Origin: an uncultured Clostridia bacterium
Lineage (GTDB): Bacteria > Bacillota > Clostridia > TANB77 > CAG-508
Direction of reading: 5' to 3'
Length of the DNA stretch: 17,905 nt
Assembly (NCBI GenBank): GCA_934121875.1
Contig: CAKOVG010000018.1
Coordinates: 1 to 17,905 of the forward strand
The position numbers and the translations under genes are program-made. Below are positions 1 through 8,242 of this stretch, one piece after another. The notes under the pieces are model-generated. The model worked only from the letters and a program-made list of their open reading frames with translations. It searched no databases and was not told the origin of the DNA. The first letter of the stretch is position 1. Each line of letters begins with the position of its first letter.

Positions 1-1709
1 TCACCTTCATATATTTCTCTATAACATTTTTCACCTTTTGCAAGTGTTTTTAATCCATATGGTGTTAATAATTTTTTTGTGACTGTTGCAAAAGCTGTTT
101 TTGCTTCAACTGTATTTGGTTCAACTACTGGATAGTGTAAGCCTATTGCAAATAGTTGATTTGGTCTTATTGAATTATTACCTACTAAATCGTCAAAGCA
201 TTTTCTCTTTTTATTGTAGAATTTTTTTATAAAGCTTTCTTTGCATTTTTGTGCAATTTCTTCATATTTTTGTGCTAGTTCTCTTTCTTTATATAGATTA
301 GCAAAATTGGCTATTATTTTTAATGCATTATACCATAAAGCATTTATTTCTATTGCTTTTCCATTTCTAGGTGTTACCACAATATTTCCAATTTTTGCAT
401 CCATCCATGTATTTTGTGTTTGTGGAGTTCCTGATGATAATAAACCATCTTCATTATCTAAATGGATGTTATTTCCGTCTAAATCAATTCCTTTTATGTA
501 TTCTTCTATTATTCTTTTTAATGTATTATATAGTTGATTTTTTAAAAAATCATAATCATGCGTGTATTCTAAATATTTTCTTACTTGTTCAAATAAAAGT
601 AGTGATGCATCTACACTGTTGTATAAAGGTCTACCATCATATTCTGAATATCCATTTGGAACTAGTCCATATTTTATGTCTCTTACAAATGTTAGTAATA
701 CTTCTTTTGCAACTTGGAATCTTCTAGGTATTAGTGTTATTCCTTCAAATGCAATTAAGGCATCTCTACCCCAATCTAAAAACCAAGGGTAGCCTGCAAT
801 TATTGTATACAGTGCAAATGCTGGCCTATATGCAATAAAATTGTCTGTTGCTATAATATAGTCTCTTATAAGCATTTTGTATTTTACACTATATTCTTTT
901 TTTGGTTCTAATAAATATGAATCATATAGTTCGCTTGTTATTCTTACTATTTCTTTATTAATTAAATTTTTTCCGTCTAGCTCATCTATGTTTTCTTCTA
1001 AGGAACAAATAAATGTGATGAATTTTTCTTCATTTGCTCTTAATTTTACTTCAAATACACCTGGAACAGATAAGTTTTCTTCTGCTTCTTGTCCTCTTTT
1101 TTCTTCTTCCAAGTAATACATATTTCTAAATGTATCATTTATATGTTCTATATATTTACCTTCTGATAATTTCATATATACTGGCATTTGATTATTTATT
1201 GTTAATTTTACTTTTGTATCTTTTATTTCTTGCTTCAGAGTGAACTCTGCATTTGGTGTAGTTGTATGAAAATCTCTAAAATTCACAATTGGCGCTATTT
1301 TAAATTTAGTTCTTTTTTCATTGTTTTTTATATTATATAGCACACAGACTGTATTTTTGCCATGTTCCATACAGATATATTTTTTTATAATTGCTCCATC
1401 AACTTCATATGTGAATATAGGAATATATTCTTTTTCAAAAGATTTTAAATATTGATAACCTTTTGAAATATAGTTTTTTCCTATGTTAGAATAAATTATA
1501 TATTCTTTTCCTCCACTTTCAAAGCTTTCGTCAACTTTTGATAATATTAAATGTCTGTTTTCAGGTGGATTTAGTGGTGCTACTAATAGCCCATGATATT
1601 TTCTAGTATTTATACCTAAAATACTAGAACTACTGTATCCTCCCAATCCATTTGTAATTATCCAGTCTTGTTTTAGTGATTTTTCAAATTCCAAATTTTC
1701 ATATTTCAT
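1..1709 (-). CDS. Glycogen debranching enzyme, GH133 type (amylo-alpha-1,6-glucosidase), C-terminus cut by window edge
   Basis: The enzyme hydrolyses alpha-1,6 branch points in glycogen or related alpha-glucans in the cytoplasm. Reading the minus strand from ATG 1707-1709 gives 569 open codons to the window edge without a stop. The N-terminus, with WIITNGLGGYSSSS then NTRKYHGLLVAP (about residues 16-45), is the substrate-binding GDE_N type. Around residue 312 comes WFLDWGRDALIAFEG, followed by SSGTPQTQNTWMDAKIG and VTPRNGKAIEINALWYNAL, which are hallmarks of the (alpha/alpha)6 catalytic half. The visible end, YREIYEG, sits just before the region where the last catalytic motif would follow, so roughly the final 80-100 residues are missing. 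A GAGGGG ribosome site lies 7-8 bases before ATG. The gene starts 17 bases after yvcK and is probably co-transcribed with murB and yvcK. The family is clear; substrate preference is not. Confidence 0.9.
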   Translation of the reverse strand, partial: MKYENLEFEKSLKQDWIITNGLGGYSSSSILGINTRKYHGLLVAPLNPPENRHLILSKVDESFESGGKEYIIYSNIGKNYISKGYQYLKSFEKEYIPIFTYEVDGAIIKKYICMEHGKNTVCVLYNIKNNEKRTKFKIAPIVNFRDFHTTTPNAEFTLKQEIKDTKVKLTINNQMPVYMKLSEGKYIEHINDTFRNMYYLEEEKRGQEAEENLSVPGVFEVKLRANEEKFITFICSLEENIDELDGKNLINKEIVRITSELYDSYLLEPKKEYSVKYKMLIRDYIIATDNFIAYRPAFALYTIIAGYPWFLDWGRDALIAFEGITLIPRRFQVAKEVLLTFVRDIKYGLVPNGYSEYDGRPLYNSVDASLLLFEQVRKYLEYTHDYDFLKNQLYNTLKRIIEEYIKGIDLDGNNIHLDNEDGLLSSGTPQTQNTWMDAKIGNIVVTPRNGKAIEINALWYNALKIIANFANLYKERELAQKYEEIAQKCKESFIKKFYNKKRKCFDDLVGNNSIRPNQLFAIGLHYPVVEPNTVEAKTAFATVTKKLLTPYGLKTLAKGEKCYREIYEG

Positions 1710-1726
1710 TTGTGTATCCCCTCAGT

Positions 1727-3295
1727 TTATCTTCTTCTTTTTTTATTTCTATTTTTCTTATTTCTAAATTCTTGTTTTTTATTTAGGTTTTCTCGTTTTC
1801 TTTCCATTTCTTGTTTTTCTTTTAGCTTTATATCAGATTCTTGTATTGAACTTATTCTCTCTGCATATTTTATGAAAAACTTACTTTTTCCTCTTTCTTT
1901 TTTCTTTTTTGTTTTTCTCATATTGTCATTCTTTTTGCTGTCATTCTTATTGGCTTTTAAAGATTTTTTTGCCTCTTTTAGTCTATCGTTTAGCAATACA
2001 TATTTTGTATCATTTTGCATATCTTTAAATTTTAAATCATCACAAATCAATTGAATAATTGATGCTGCAATCGCATCTGGGTTATGACGAATGCGATCTC
2101 CTACTATACATGATAAATCTCTTTGCATTAAATATACGTCTTGTTCTTTTGCCTTTGCTGTATCTATTTGAACAAGTTCTTGTCCTTGCATATTATATTT
2201 TCTAATATATTCTGGTATTAGTTCTCCTGTATCATAAATACAGTATTTTATAACTCCTTTACCTGCATGATCATTTATTGCTTTAATGTGATCTGATAAA
2301 GTATAATTATCTGTTTGACCTGTTGTTGTCATTATGTTACTTACATATATTTTAAATGCTTTACTTTCTTTTATTGCTTTTGCTACTCCATTTACTAAAA
2401 GATTTGGAATAACATTCGTGTATAAACTTCCTGGTCCTATAACAATTGCATCTGCTTCTTCAATTGCCTCTATTACTCCTGGTGCAACTTTACAATTTGT
2501 TGGGTTTATAAATATACGGCTTATTTTGCTTGTTTTTGAATTAACTATATCTGGAATTCTGTCTCTGCTTTCTATAACTGTTCCATCTTCTAGTTCTGCA
2601 CATATTTGTATTGGTTCTAAAGTCACAGGCAATACTTTTCCTGTAATATTTAATACATTTTTAGTTTGTTCAATAGATTTAGCAAAATCTCCATAAAGTT
2701 CTTTCATTCCTAATAAATATATGTCTCCAAAAGATAAGTTTGTTAATCTGCCTCTATAGAAAGTTTTATTCATAAGCCTCTCCATAGTTTCCTCATCTTT
2801 TGCAAGAGCAACTAAACTTTCTTTTATATCATCTAGTGGCATAGTACCAAGTTCTCTCCTTGATTCTGGTATAATTTCGCCATAATCTGATACAGTAACA
2901 ATTGCAGTTAAATTGTCTGTATAATTTTTTAATCCTTTTAATACAGAATTTAGTCCTGTTCCTCCGCCTATTGCAACAATTTTAGGTCCTTGATCATATA
3001 CTTTTTTGTTATATATTAATGTATTTACTTTGCTATTTTCACTTTCTGCTCTGTTGTCTGTTTCTTGTACCAATAGTTCTAAAGTTCTTTTTTGCATATG
3101 TATCATACCCATAATTACAAAAATGAATCCAACTACAAAGTATGCTACAATTTTAGCAAGAGGCCAAAAGTCTAGTCTCTCTGCTGTTAAAATACTAGCC
3201 ATTCCATATCCTGCTAATACAATTCCAATTAAAACTAGTAATATCCATCTTTTCATTTTATTGCTATTACTAAACCATTTAAAAAAACCTTTCAT
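1727..3295 (-). CDS. yvcK: YvcK/CofD-like gluconeogenesis factor with two membrane helices and a charged tail
   Basis: YvcK proteins link UDP-sugar sensing to carbon flow and peptidoglycan synthesis, and allow growth on gluconeogenic carbon. The Rossmann core begins at about residue 105 with VAIGGGTGLNSVLKGLK; SRRELGTMPLDDIKESLVALA and, later, ADAIVIGPGSLYTNVIPNLLV and IRHNPDAIAASI are typical of the family. Residues 16-35 and 45-67 form two hydrophobic helices, so the protein is probably membrane-tethered; such helices occur in some clostridial members and not in Bacillus YvcK. At 522 residues it is much longer than the roughly 320-residue soluble form. The extra length is the helices plus a Lys/Arg/Glu-rich tail from about residue 440 that ends KKRRR. 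Residues 134-141 read TVSDYGEI where most relatives have a VADDGGSSG loop. The ATG is three bases after the murB stop, and rapZ and whiA, its usual neighbours, are absent here. Confidence 0.88.
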   Translation of the reverse strand: MKGFFKWFSNSNKMKRWILLVLIGIVLAGYGMASILTAERLDFWPLAKIVAYFVVGFIFVIMGMIHMQKRTLELLVQETDNRAESENSKVNTLIYNKKVYDQGPKIVAIGGGTGLNSVLKGLKNYTDNLTAIVTVSDYGEIIPESRRELGTMPLDDIKESLVALAKDEETMERLMNKTFYRGRLTNLSFGDIYLLGMKELYGDFAKSIEQTKNVLNITGKVLPVTLEPIQICAELEDGTVIESRDRIPDIVNSKTSKISRIFINPTNCKVAPGVIEAIEEADAIVIGPGSLYTNVIPNLLVNGVAKAIKESKAFKIYVSNIMTTTGQTDNYTLSDHIKAINDHAGKGVIKYCIYDTGELIPEYIRKYNMQGQELVQIDTAKAKEQDVYLMQRDLSCIVGDRIRHNPDAIAASIIQLICDDLKFKDMQNDTKYVLLNDRLKEAKKSLKANKNDSKKNDNMRKTKKKKERGKSKFFIKYAERISSIQESDIKLKEKQEMERKRENLNKKQEFRNKKNRNKKRRR

Positions 3296-3298
3296 TGT

Positions 3299-4219
3299 TT
3301 ATATCCCTTCTCCTAATAATTCTATTTCTAGTTCTATTTGCTTACCTGTTTGTTCTAATACTACTTGTTTTACATGATTCACAACATTTAAAACGTCTTG
3401 TGCTGTAGCATTTCCTAAGTTTACTACAAACCCTGCGTGTAATGTTGACACTTGTGCATCTCCTGAGGTATACCCTTTAAGTCCACATTCGTCAATTAAT
3501 TTTGCTGTAATAAAATCATGCCCTCTTTTAAATGTGCTACCAGCTGATGGCAAGTTAAGTGGTTGCTTTTCTCTTCTGCTTTGTGCATATTCTTCCATTT
3601 TTGCTTGTATTTCTTTTTTCTCTCCATATGGTAAGTTTAAAGTTGCTTTTATAACAATTTCTTTTGAGTTTGTAAATCTGCTATGACGATATGAAAATTC
3701 ACATTGTTCATTTGTTATTGTAGCAATTTCTCCACTTTCTTTTAATATTGTTACATTTTTTACAATGTCTTTCATTTCTCCACCATATGCACCTGCATTC
3801 ATTCGTATTGCACCACCAATAGTTCCTGGTATCCCTGCTGCAAATTCAAAGCCTGAAATGCTCTGTTTTAGTAGAATCTGAGCTAATGCTCCTAACATTA
3901 CTCCAGCCTCTACTTCAACTAGTACATTTTTATCTTGTTTTATATTTATTTCTTTTAGAGCTATTTGCAATACAATTCCTCTTATTCCTTTGTCTGATAC
4001 AAGTACATTGCTTCCATTTCCTAATATAGTAAGTGGTGTACTATTTTCTTCAGAGAATTTTATAACATATTTTATTTCTTCTAATTTTTTTGCTATAATA
4101 AATATGTCTGCGTTGCCTCCAATTTTAAAGTTGGTATGTTTTTTCATTGGTTCATCTATTTTTACTATACCTTCTTTAATTTCTTTTGTTAGTAATTCAT
4201 AGATTTTTCGTTTTTCCAA
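3299..4219 (-). CDS. murB: UDP-N-acetylenolpyruvoylglucosamine reductase
   Basis: MurB reduces UDP-GlcNAc-enolpyruvate to UDP-MurNAc with NADPH, the second committed step of peptidoglycan precursor synthesis, in the cytoplasm. The 306-residue length fits the short (type II) class. FAD-binding motifs are visible: HTNFKIGGNADIF (28-40), LGNGSNVLVSD (66-76) and AAGIPGTIGGAIRMNAGAYGG (127-147). The catalytic region has SYRHSRF (176-182) and PSAGSTFKRG (224-233), in which Ser228 is the expected proton donor. The C-terminus carries HAGFVVNLGNATAQDV and the glutamate-rich end ELEIELLGEG. The start is TTG at 4217-4219, chosen because AGGAGG (4228-4233) lies eight bases upstream and the reading then begins at the usual distance from the FAD motif. 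It is the first gene of an operon with yvcK and the debranching enzyme. Confidence 0.95.
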   Translation of the reverse strand: MEKRKIYELLTKEIKEGIVKIDEPMKKHTNFKIGGNADIFIIAKKLEEIKYVIKFSEENSTPLTILGNGSNVLVSDKGIRGIVLQIALKEINIKQDKNVLVEVEAGVMLGALAQILLKQSISGFEFAAGIPGTIGGAIRMNAGAYGGEMKDIVKNVTILKESGEIATITNEQCEFSYRHSRFTNSKEIVIKATLNLPYGEKKEIQAKMEEYAQSRREKQPLNLPSAGSTFKRGHDFITAKLIDECGLKGYTSGDAQVSTLHAGFVVNLGNATAQDVLNVVNHVKQVVLEQTGKQIELEIELLGEGI

Positions 4220-4250
4220 AGTTTGAACCTCCTTTGATTTTTACTTTTAA

Positions 4251-4279
4251 ATTCTATCATTTTTAGGTGTATATTACAA
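4251..4279 (-). promoter_or_regulatory. Sigma-A-type promoter of the murB-yvcK-debranching operon
   Basis: On the minus strand there is a -35 box TTGTAA (4274-4279), a 17-base spacer and a -10 box TAGAAT (4251-4256). It lies about 30 bases before the murB start and after the terminator of the upstream small gene. Read from sequence only. Confidence 0.6.
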
Positions 4280-4319
4280 GATATATTCTTTAAAAAGTAT
4301 TTTATTATTGGAAGCACAA

Positions 4320-4354
4320 AAAAAACTAACTGTAATATATCCAGTTAGTTTTTT
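4320..4354. terminator. Rho-independent terminator after the small membrane protein gene
   Basis: Arms AAAAAACTAACTG (4320-4332) and CAGTTAGTTTTTT (4342-4354) pair perfectly over 13 bp with a 9-base loop. The A and T flanks make it able to work on either strand. It begins eight bases past the small gene's stop on the minus strand and separates that gene from the murB operon. Confidence 0.8.
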
Positions 4355-4361
4355 ATGTTTG

Positions 4362-4619
4362 TTAGATTGCTGCAAGTATTGTGAATACAAAGTAACTAAA
4401 TATTGCTGATGCTGAAACAACTAATGCTCCAACTTCTAATGCTCTTGATTGTTTAGTTTTTGTTTCTTCTTTTGCTTCTACTGTGTCTTTATCGTATGTA
4501 GATATAACAGCTAATACAATTCCAAGCATTGCAATTGCAAATGATGCTAATCTGATATTTGCAAAGAATGACATAATAACAGATATGATACTTACTGCAA
4601 ATGAAATTATTCCTAACAT
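4362..4619 (-). CDS. Small membrane protein of unknown function (85 aa)
   Basis: I do not recognise a family. The 85-residue protein has two adjoining hydrophobic stretches at about residues 2-20 and 24-42 (IISFAVSIISVIMSFFA and ASFAIAMLGIVLAVIS). A polar, Lys/Glu-rich loop follows (about 43-62, YDKDTVEAKEETKTKQ), then a third hydrophobic segment at about 65-84. Three membrane helices with a cytoplasmic or external charged loop is the simplest reading. ATG 4617-4619 has a strong AAGGAGGAG site (4626-4634) at ideal spacing. The gene stands alone with its own strong promoter and terminator between dxs and murB. The promoter is flanked by an inverted pair of heptamers, so regulated expression is plausible. 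Function cannot be given. Confidence 0.8.
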   Translation of the reverse strand: MLGIISFAVSIISVIMSFFANIRLASFAIAMLGIVLAVISTYDKDTVEAKEETKTKQSRALEVGALVVSASAIFSYFVFTILAAI

Positions 4620-4649
4620 AGCTTTCTCCTCCTTCTTTTGTATATGTTT

Positions 4650-4707
4650 GTCACGATTATATCATTATTGTTTTATTTTTACAACATTTTTATCAAATAT
4701 TCGTGAC
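4650..4707. promoter_or_regulatory. Inverted heptamer pair bracketing the promoter (possible operator)
   Basis: GTCACGA at 4650-4656 and TCGTGAC at 4701-4707 are exact inverted copies 44 bases apart. On the minus strand one copy lies 16 bases upstream of the -35 box and the other abuts and overlaps the end of the -10 box. This placement suits a repressor that binds both half sites. No known regulator consensus is matched, so the call is an inference from symmetry and position. A further AT dyad, TTACAA-ATA-TTGTAA, lies at 4722-4736 near the dxs stop. Confidence 0.35.
4656..4684 (-). promoter_or_regulatory. Sigma-A-type promoter of the small membrane protein gene
   Basis: The minus strand shows TTGTAA (4679-4684), a 17-base spacer and a perfect TATAAT (4656-4661), about 37 bases before the ATG. 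Confidence 0.75.
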
Positions 4708-4744
4708 GTTTTGCTTTTTTATTACAAATATTGTAAAGTGCAAT

Positions 4745-6613
4745 TTAATCATTTATTGTTAAGAAGTCTTGTATATTTGCACTCAGATTTTCTGTATCTA
4801 GTTTATATATTTTTTCTATTTCTTCCACACTTCCATGTTTTATAAATTTGTCTGGATATCCATAATTCTTTATTTTTATATCTTTTATATTATTTTTTTG
4901 TATAGTTTCTAGAGTTGTAGTTCCTAGTCCGCCTTTTATAATTCCGTCCTCAATAGTAACTACTTTTTTTGTCTTTTTTATTGATTCTATTATTGTTTGT
5001 TCATCAAATGGTTTTAAAAATCTTGCATTTATAACCTCTGCTTGTATTCCTTCTTGTTCTAATATTTTTGATACTTCAATTGCTCTTGAAACCATTTTTC
5101 CAATTGCTATTATTGTAATATTTTCTCCTTGTTGCAGTATTTCAGCTTTTCCTAGCACAATATTTTTGTGTTCTTCAAATTCAACTTTTGAATTTTCTCC
5201 GCCTCTAGGGTACCTTATAGCTATTGGCTTTTTACATTTTGTTGCAAATTCGAGCATTAATTCTAATTCTTTAAAATCTTTTGGTGCCATTATGTTTAAA
5301 TTTGGAACAATATTTAAAAACGACATATCAAATATTCCTTGATGTGTTTCTCCATCATTACCAACTATCCCAGCTCTGTCAATGCATAGTACTACTGGTA
5401 AGTTTTGCATTGCTATATCATGTATTACTTGGTCATACGCTCTTTGATAAAATGATGAATATATTGGAACTACTGGTATTAGTCCCTCATTTGCCATTCC
5501 TGCAGCCATAGTTAAAGCATGCTGTTCTGCGATTCCAACATCAAAAAATCTGTTAGGAAATTTTTTTTCATATTCTGTAAGACCTGTTCCATCTTTCATT
5601 GCTGCGGTAATTGCAACAATTTTATCGTTTTGTTCTGCTAGTTTTATTAAAGTTTCTCCAAATACTTTTGAATAGTCTTTACTTTTGCTTTTTTTTGATG
5701 CTCCTGTAACAATATCAAATTTTGATGTACTATGGTATTTGTCTGGGTTAGTTTCTGCTGGAATATATCCTTTTCCTTTTTTAGTAATAACATGTATAAA
5801 TACTGGTCCTTCTTGTGTTTGTGCTTTGTTAAATATATCTTCTAGTCTTTCTATGTTGTGTCCATCTACTGGTCCTAAATATGTGAACCCTAACTCTTCA
5901 AATAGCATATTAGGTATTATTAATTGTTTTAATACTCTTTTTATTTTTCTTACAAAGTTTATAATAGAATCTCCACTGTTTCCTGGTAATTTTTTTACTA
6001 TTTTTTTAACATACGCATTTGAATTTTTGTAGCTTTTTCTAAGTCTTAATTTGGTTAAGAAATTCGAAAGTCCACCTACATTTTTAGATATACTCATTTC
6101 ATTATCATTTAATATAACTATTAGGTTTGTTTTACTGCATCCTGCATCATTTAAGGCTTCAAATGCCATACCACCTGTCAGTGCTCCATCTCCTATGATT
6201 GCTACAACATTATATTTTTCACCTTTTATATCTCTTGCTCTAGCAATTCCAAGTGCTGCTGATATAGATGTACTACTATGTCCTGTTTCAAAGCAATCAT
6301 ATTCTGATTCTGATTTTTTAGGAAAACCTGAAAGACCATTTAACTGCCTTAAGGTTTCCATTTTTTGTTTTCTTCCTGTTAATATTTTGTGTACATAAGT
6401 TTGATGACCTACATCCCAAATCACCTTGTCTTCTGGTGTATTAAAAGCACTATGTAACGCAATTGTCAACTCTACTACTCCTAAATTTGATGCTAAGTGT
6501 CCTCCTGTTTTTGATACTATATTTATTATTTCTTCTCTTATTTCTTCTGCTAGCTGTTCTTTTTCTTGTATTTTTAATTTTTTTAATTCTTTTGGTGCAT
6601 TTATACTTTTCAA
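4745..6613 (-). CDS. dxs: 1-deoxy-D-xylulose-5-phosphate synthase
   Basis: Dxs condenses pyruvate with glyceraldehyde-3-phosphate, using thiamine diphosphate, in the first step of the MEP isoprenoid pathway; the product also feeds thiamine and pyridoxal synthesis. The family motifs are in order: GGHLASNLGVVELT near residue 40, IWDVGHQTY, the thiamine diphosphate motif GDGALTGGMAFEALNDAG (from about 141) with DNEMSIS after it, then DVGIAEQHA and YSSFYQRAYDQVIHD, and CIDRAGIVGNDGETHQG. The frame is open back to a GTG at 6623-6625. However, that GTG lies in the ribosome site itself (GGAGG, 6619-6623), so I choose TTG at 6611-6613, five bases past GGAGG. This gives 622 residues, close to the usual 620-635. 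The gene is monocistronic, with a consensus promoter and no obvious terminator before the next gene. Confidence 0.93.
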   Translation of the reverse strand: MKSINAPKELKKLKIQEKEQLAEEIREEIINIVSKTGGHLASNLGVVELTIALHSAFNTPEDKVIWDVGHQTYVHKILTGRKQKMETLRQLNGLSGFPKKSESEYDCFETGHSSTSISAALGIARARDIKGEKYNVVAIIGDGALTGGMAFEALNDAGCSKTNLIVILNDNEMSISKNVGGLSNFLTKLRLRKSYKNSNAYVKKIVKKLPGNSGDSIINFVRKIKRVLKQLIIPNMLFEELGFTYLGPVDGHNIERLEDIFNKAQTQEGPVFIHVITKKGKGYIPAETNPDKYHSTSKFDIVTGASKKSKSKDYSKVFGETLIKLAEQNDKIVAITAAMKDGTGLTEYEKKFPNRFFDVGIAEQHALTMAAGMANEGLIPVVPIYSSFYQRAYDQVIHDIAMQNLPVVLCIDRAGIVGNDGETHQGIFDMSFLNIVPNLNIMAPKDFKELELMLEFATKCKKPIAIRYPRGGENSKVEFEEHKNIVLGKAEILQQGENITIIAIGKMVSRAIEVSKILEQEGIQAEVINARFLKPFDEQTIIESIKKTKKVVTIEDGIIKGGLGTTTLETIQKNNIKDIKIKNYGYPDKFIKHGSVEEIEKIYKLDTENLSANIQDFLTIND

Positions 6614-6642
6614 GTTTACCTCCACATAATATATTTTATAAT

Positions 6643-6670
6643 ATTATAACAGATTTTATTTATATGTCAA
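6643..6670 (-). promoter_or_regulatory. Consensus sigma-A promoter of dxs
   Basis: On the minus strand TTGACA (6665-6670) and TATAAT (6643-6648) are both perfect consensus boxes, with a 16-base spacer, about 30 bases before the TTG start. The -35 box is six bases from the -35 box of the divergent surface-protein promoter. Confidence 0.8.
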
Positions 6671-6676
6671 AAAAAG

Positions 6677-6705
6677 TTGAATTTATTTTATTATTGGGGT
6701 ATAAT
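6677..6705 (+). promoter_or_regulatory. Sigma-A promoter of the VWA/LPXTG gene
   Basis: TTGAAT (6677-6682), a 17-base spacer and TATAAT (6700-6705) precede the gene; the ribosome site AGGAG lies at 6724-6728, ten bases before ATG. Confidence 0.75.
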
Positions 6706-6738
6706 ATTAGTGATTTTTTATAAAGGAGATTTTAAATT

Positions 6739-8178
6739 ATGAAGAAAAAATTTTTTGCTATATTAGCTATATTTACTATGTTGTTTTCAATATGTGCTAC
6801 TACATTTGCTGCTACAGTAAGTGCTAGTAAGTCAACAATGACCGTAGTTGATAAAAGTATTTGTGAAATCAATTTAGAGGATAAAGGTAAATTTACAAAG
6901 GAACTTACAAAGTTTGATGCTGATAAAAAAGAAGTTACTTTGACTTTAACCTTGAAGAATATTGCTAAAAAAGAAAATATTACCAAACCTGTTGAAATGT
7001 TTTTAATTTTAGATAATTCAAATAGCATGACTTCTACTTATCAAGGAAAGGCTAAAAAGGAATATGTTGTTGAAACTGCTACTGCTTTTGTTGATTCAAT
7101 TTTTGATTATTTTGAAAATGCAAAGATTGGTATAGTTAGCTTTTCTAGTGTAGATACTACAACTGGTTCTGGTTTATCTTTAGGAACTGAAAGTGATGCT
7201 AAACTGTTGTTAAACTTATCTGATTCAGAAAGTACTATAAAAAATACAATTACAAATTATACAGATAATAAAGGGCCTTATACTAATATTGAGGCTGGCC
7301 TAGCTATTGCAGAAAAAAATTTTTCTGCTAGTACCGATACAGAAAAATATGTTGTTTTAGTTTCAGATGGTGTTCCTAATCTTTGCTTAGATACAAATAC
7401 TACTTTAACATATTCTGGAGTGGTTGCTACAAAAACAAAAAATAGATTAGTTGAAATGAAGAATAAAGGATATCACATTTTTTCTGTTTTAATGGGATTG
7501 AATGAAAGTAATACGCCTAATCCATCTGCTCCTACTATTTCTGATGGTTCAAGACATATGACTTATCGTGAACTTGCAGAAGAGATATTTGGTACTGTTA
7601 CAAATCCAACTTCTGGCGATTTTTATTATATTGATTATAACAGCTTATCTACTACTGTAAACACAGATATTTATAATAAAATTACTTATGCTAAGGATAA
7701 TAGTTTAAAAAACATTGTTATTAAAGATTATTTTCCTAAAGATATAATTGATAATTTTAATTTTGAATATGTAAGTTCTCCTAATGTTGGTAAAGTTTCT
7801 TCTAAAATTGATACTACTGACAATAGTATTACTTGGGAAGTTGAACTGTTGAAAGAAGGTGAGGTTGCTACTTTAAGTTATAAACTAATTTTAAAGGATG
7901 AATATAATGAAGAAATTGTTAATAAAATTATTCCTACTAATACTAAAGTAGATATTAATTTTAAGACTGCTGATGGCAAAGGAAATGCTTTTTCAGATGT
8001 TTCGCCTAAGGTTAAAGTTACAACTCAAAAAAAAGTAGAAATTCCTGCAGATAATACAACTGCTGAAGATTCTCTTCCTCAGACTGGCAACTATTTAACT
8101 ACAAGTTTGTTTGTTATATTAGCAGCTATTATAGTATTTGTTATTGTAAAATTAATATTATTGAAAAAAGTTAAATAA
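6739..8178 (+). CDS. Secreted VWA-domain surface protein with LPXTG sortase signal
   Basis: This 479-residue protein is built for display on a Gram-positive wall. Residues 1-29 form a signal peptide (basic MKKK, hydrophobic core, Ala-rich end). A von Willebrand factor A domain spans about 85-320 with a complete metal-binding (MIDAS) set: D92-x-S94-x-S96 in LDNSNSM, T182 in YTNIEAGL and D210 in LVSDGVPN. It therefore probably binds a protein or matrix ligand through a divalent cation. Residues about 325-435 look like a beta-sandwich stalk repeat (NIVIKDYFP, SITWEVELLKEGEVATLSYKLILKDEYNEE), similar to isopeptide-stabilised pilin or adhesin domains, but I cannot confirm an isopeptide bond. The C-terminus has LPQTG (446-450), a hydrophobic helix and the tail LKKVK, the sortase signal. 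It is the only plus-strand protein gene here. The ligand is unknown; it could be an adhesin or a pilus-tip protein, though no sortase gene is nearby. Confidence 0.9.
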   Translation: MKKKFFAILAIFTMLFSICATTFAATVSASKSTMTVVDKSICEINLEDKGKFTKELTKFDADKKEVTLTLTLKNIAKKENITKPVEMFLILDNSNSMTSTYQGKAKKEYVVETATAFVDSIFDYFENAKIGIVSFSSVDTTTGSGLSLGTESDAKLLLNLSDSESTIKNTITNYTDNKGPYTNIEAGLAIAEKNFSASTDTEKYVVLVSDGVPNLCLDTNTTLTYSGVVATKTKNRLVEMKNKGYHIFSVLMGLNESNTPNPSAPTISDGSRHMTYRELAEEIFGTVTNPTSGDFYYIDYNSLSTTVNTDIYNKITYAKDNSLKNIVIKDYFPKDIIDNFNFEYVSSPNVGKVSSKIDTTDNSITWEVELLKEGEVATLSYKLILKDEYNEEIVNKIIPTNTKVDINFKTADGKGNAFSDVSPKVKVTTQKKVEIPADNTTAEDSLPQTGNYLTTSLFVILAAIIVFVIVKLILLKKVK

Positions 8179-8185
8179 AGTTTAA

Positions 8186-8220
8186 GTTGAAAAAATACTT
8201 CTTCGAAGTATTTTTTCAAC
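8186..8220. terminator. Bidirectional terminator after the VWA/LPXTG gene
   Basis: A perfect 16-bp stem (8186-8201 with 8205-8220) closes a TTC loop. T6 in the right arm and A6 in the left make it a terminator on both strands. It starts eight bases after the stop codon. Confidence 0.85.
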
Positions 8221-8242
8221 CAAACCAAAACCTAAAATATTC

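Noticed and set aside
371..727. Plus-strand open frames opposite the minus-strand genes (here and throughout 1-17905)
   Set aside because: They are low-complexity Leu/Phe/Ser-rich translations of the antisense of AT-rich genes, without ribosome sites or family motifs.
4650..4707. CIRCE, CtsR or LexA operator
   Set aside because: The heptamers do not match TTAGCACTC, GGTCAAA or GAAC-N4-GTTC patterns.
6611..6625. GTG at 6623-6625 as the dxs start (626 residues)
   Set aside because: The GTG overlaps the GGAGG ribosome site; TTG at 6611-6613 lies at a workable distance and fits the family's N-terminus.
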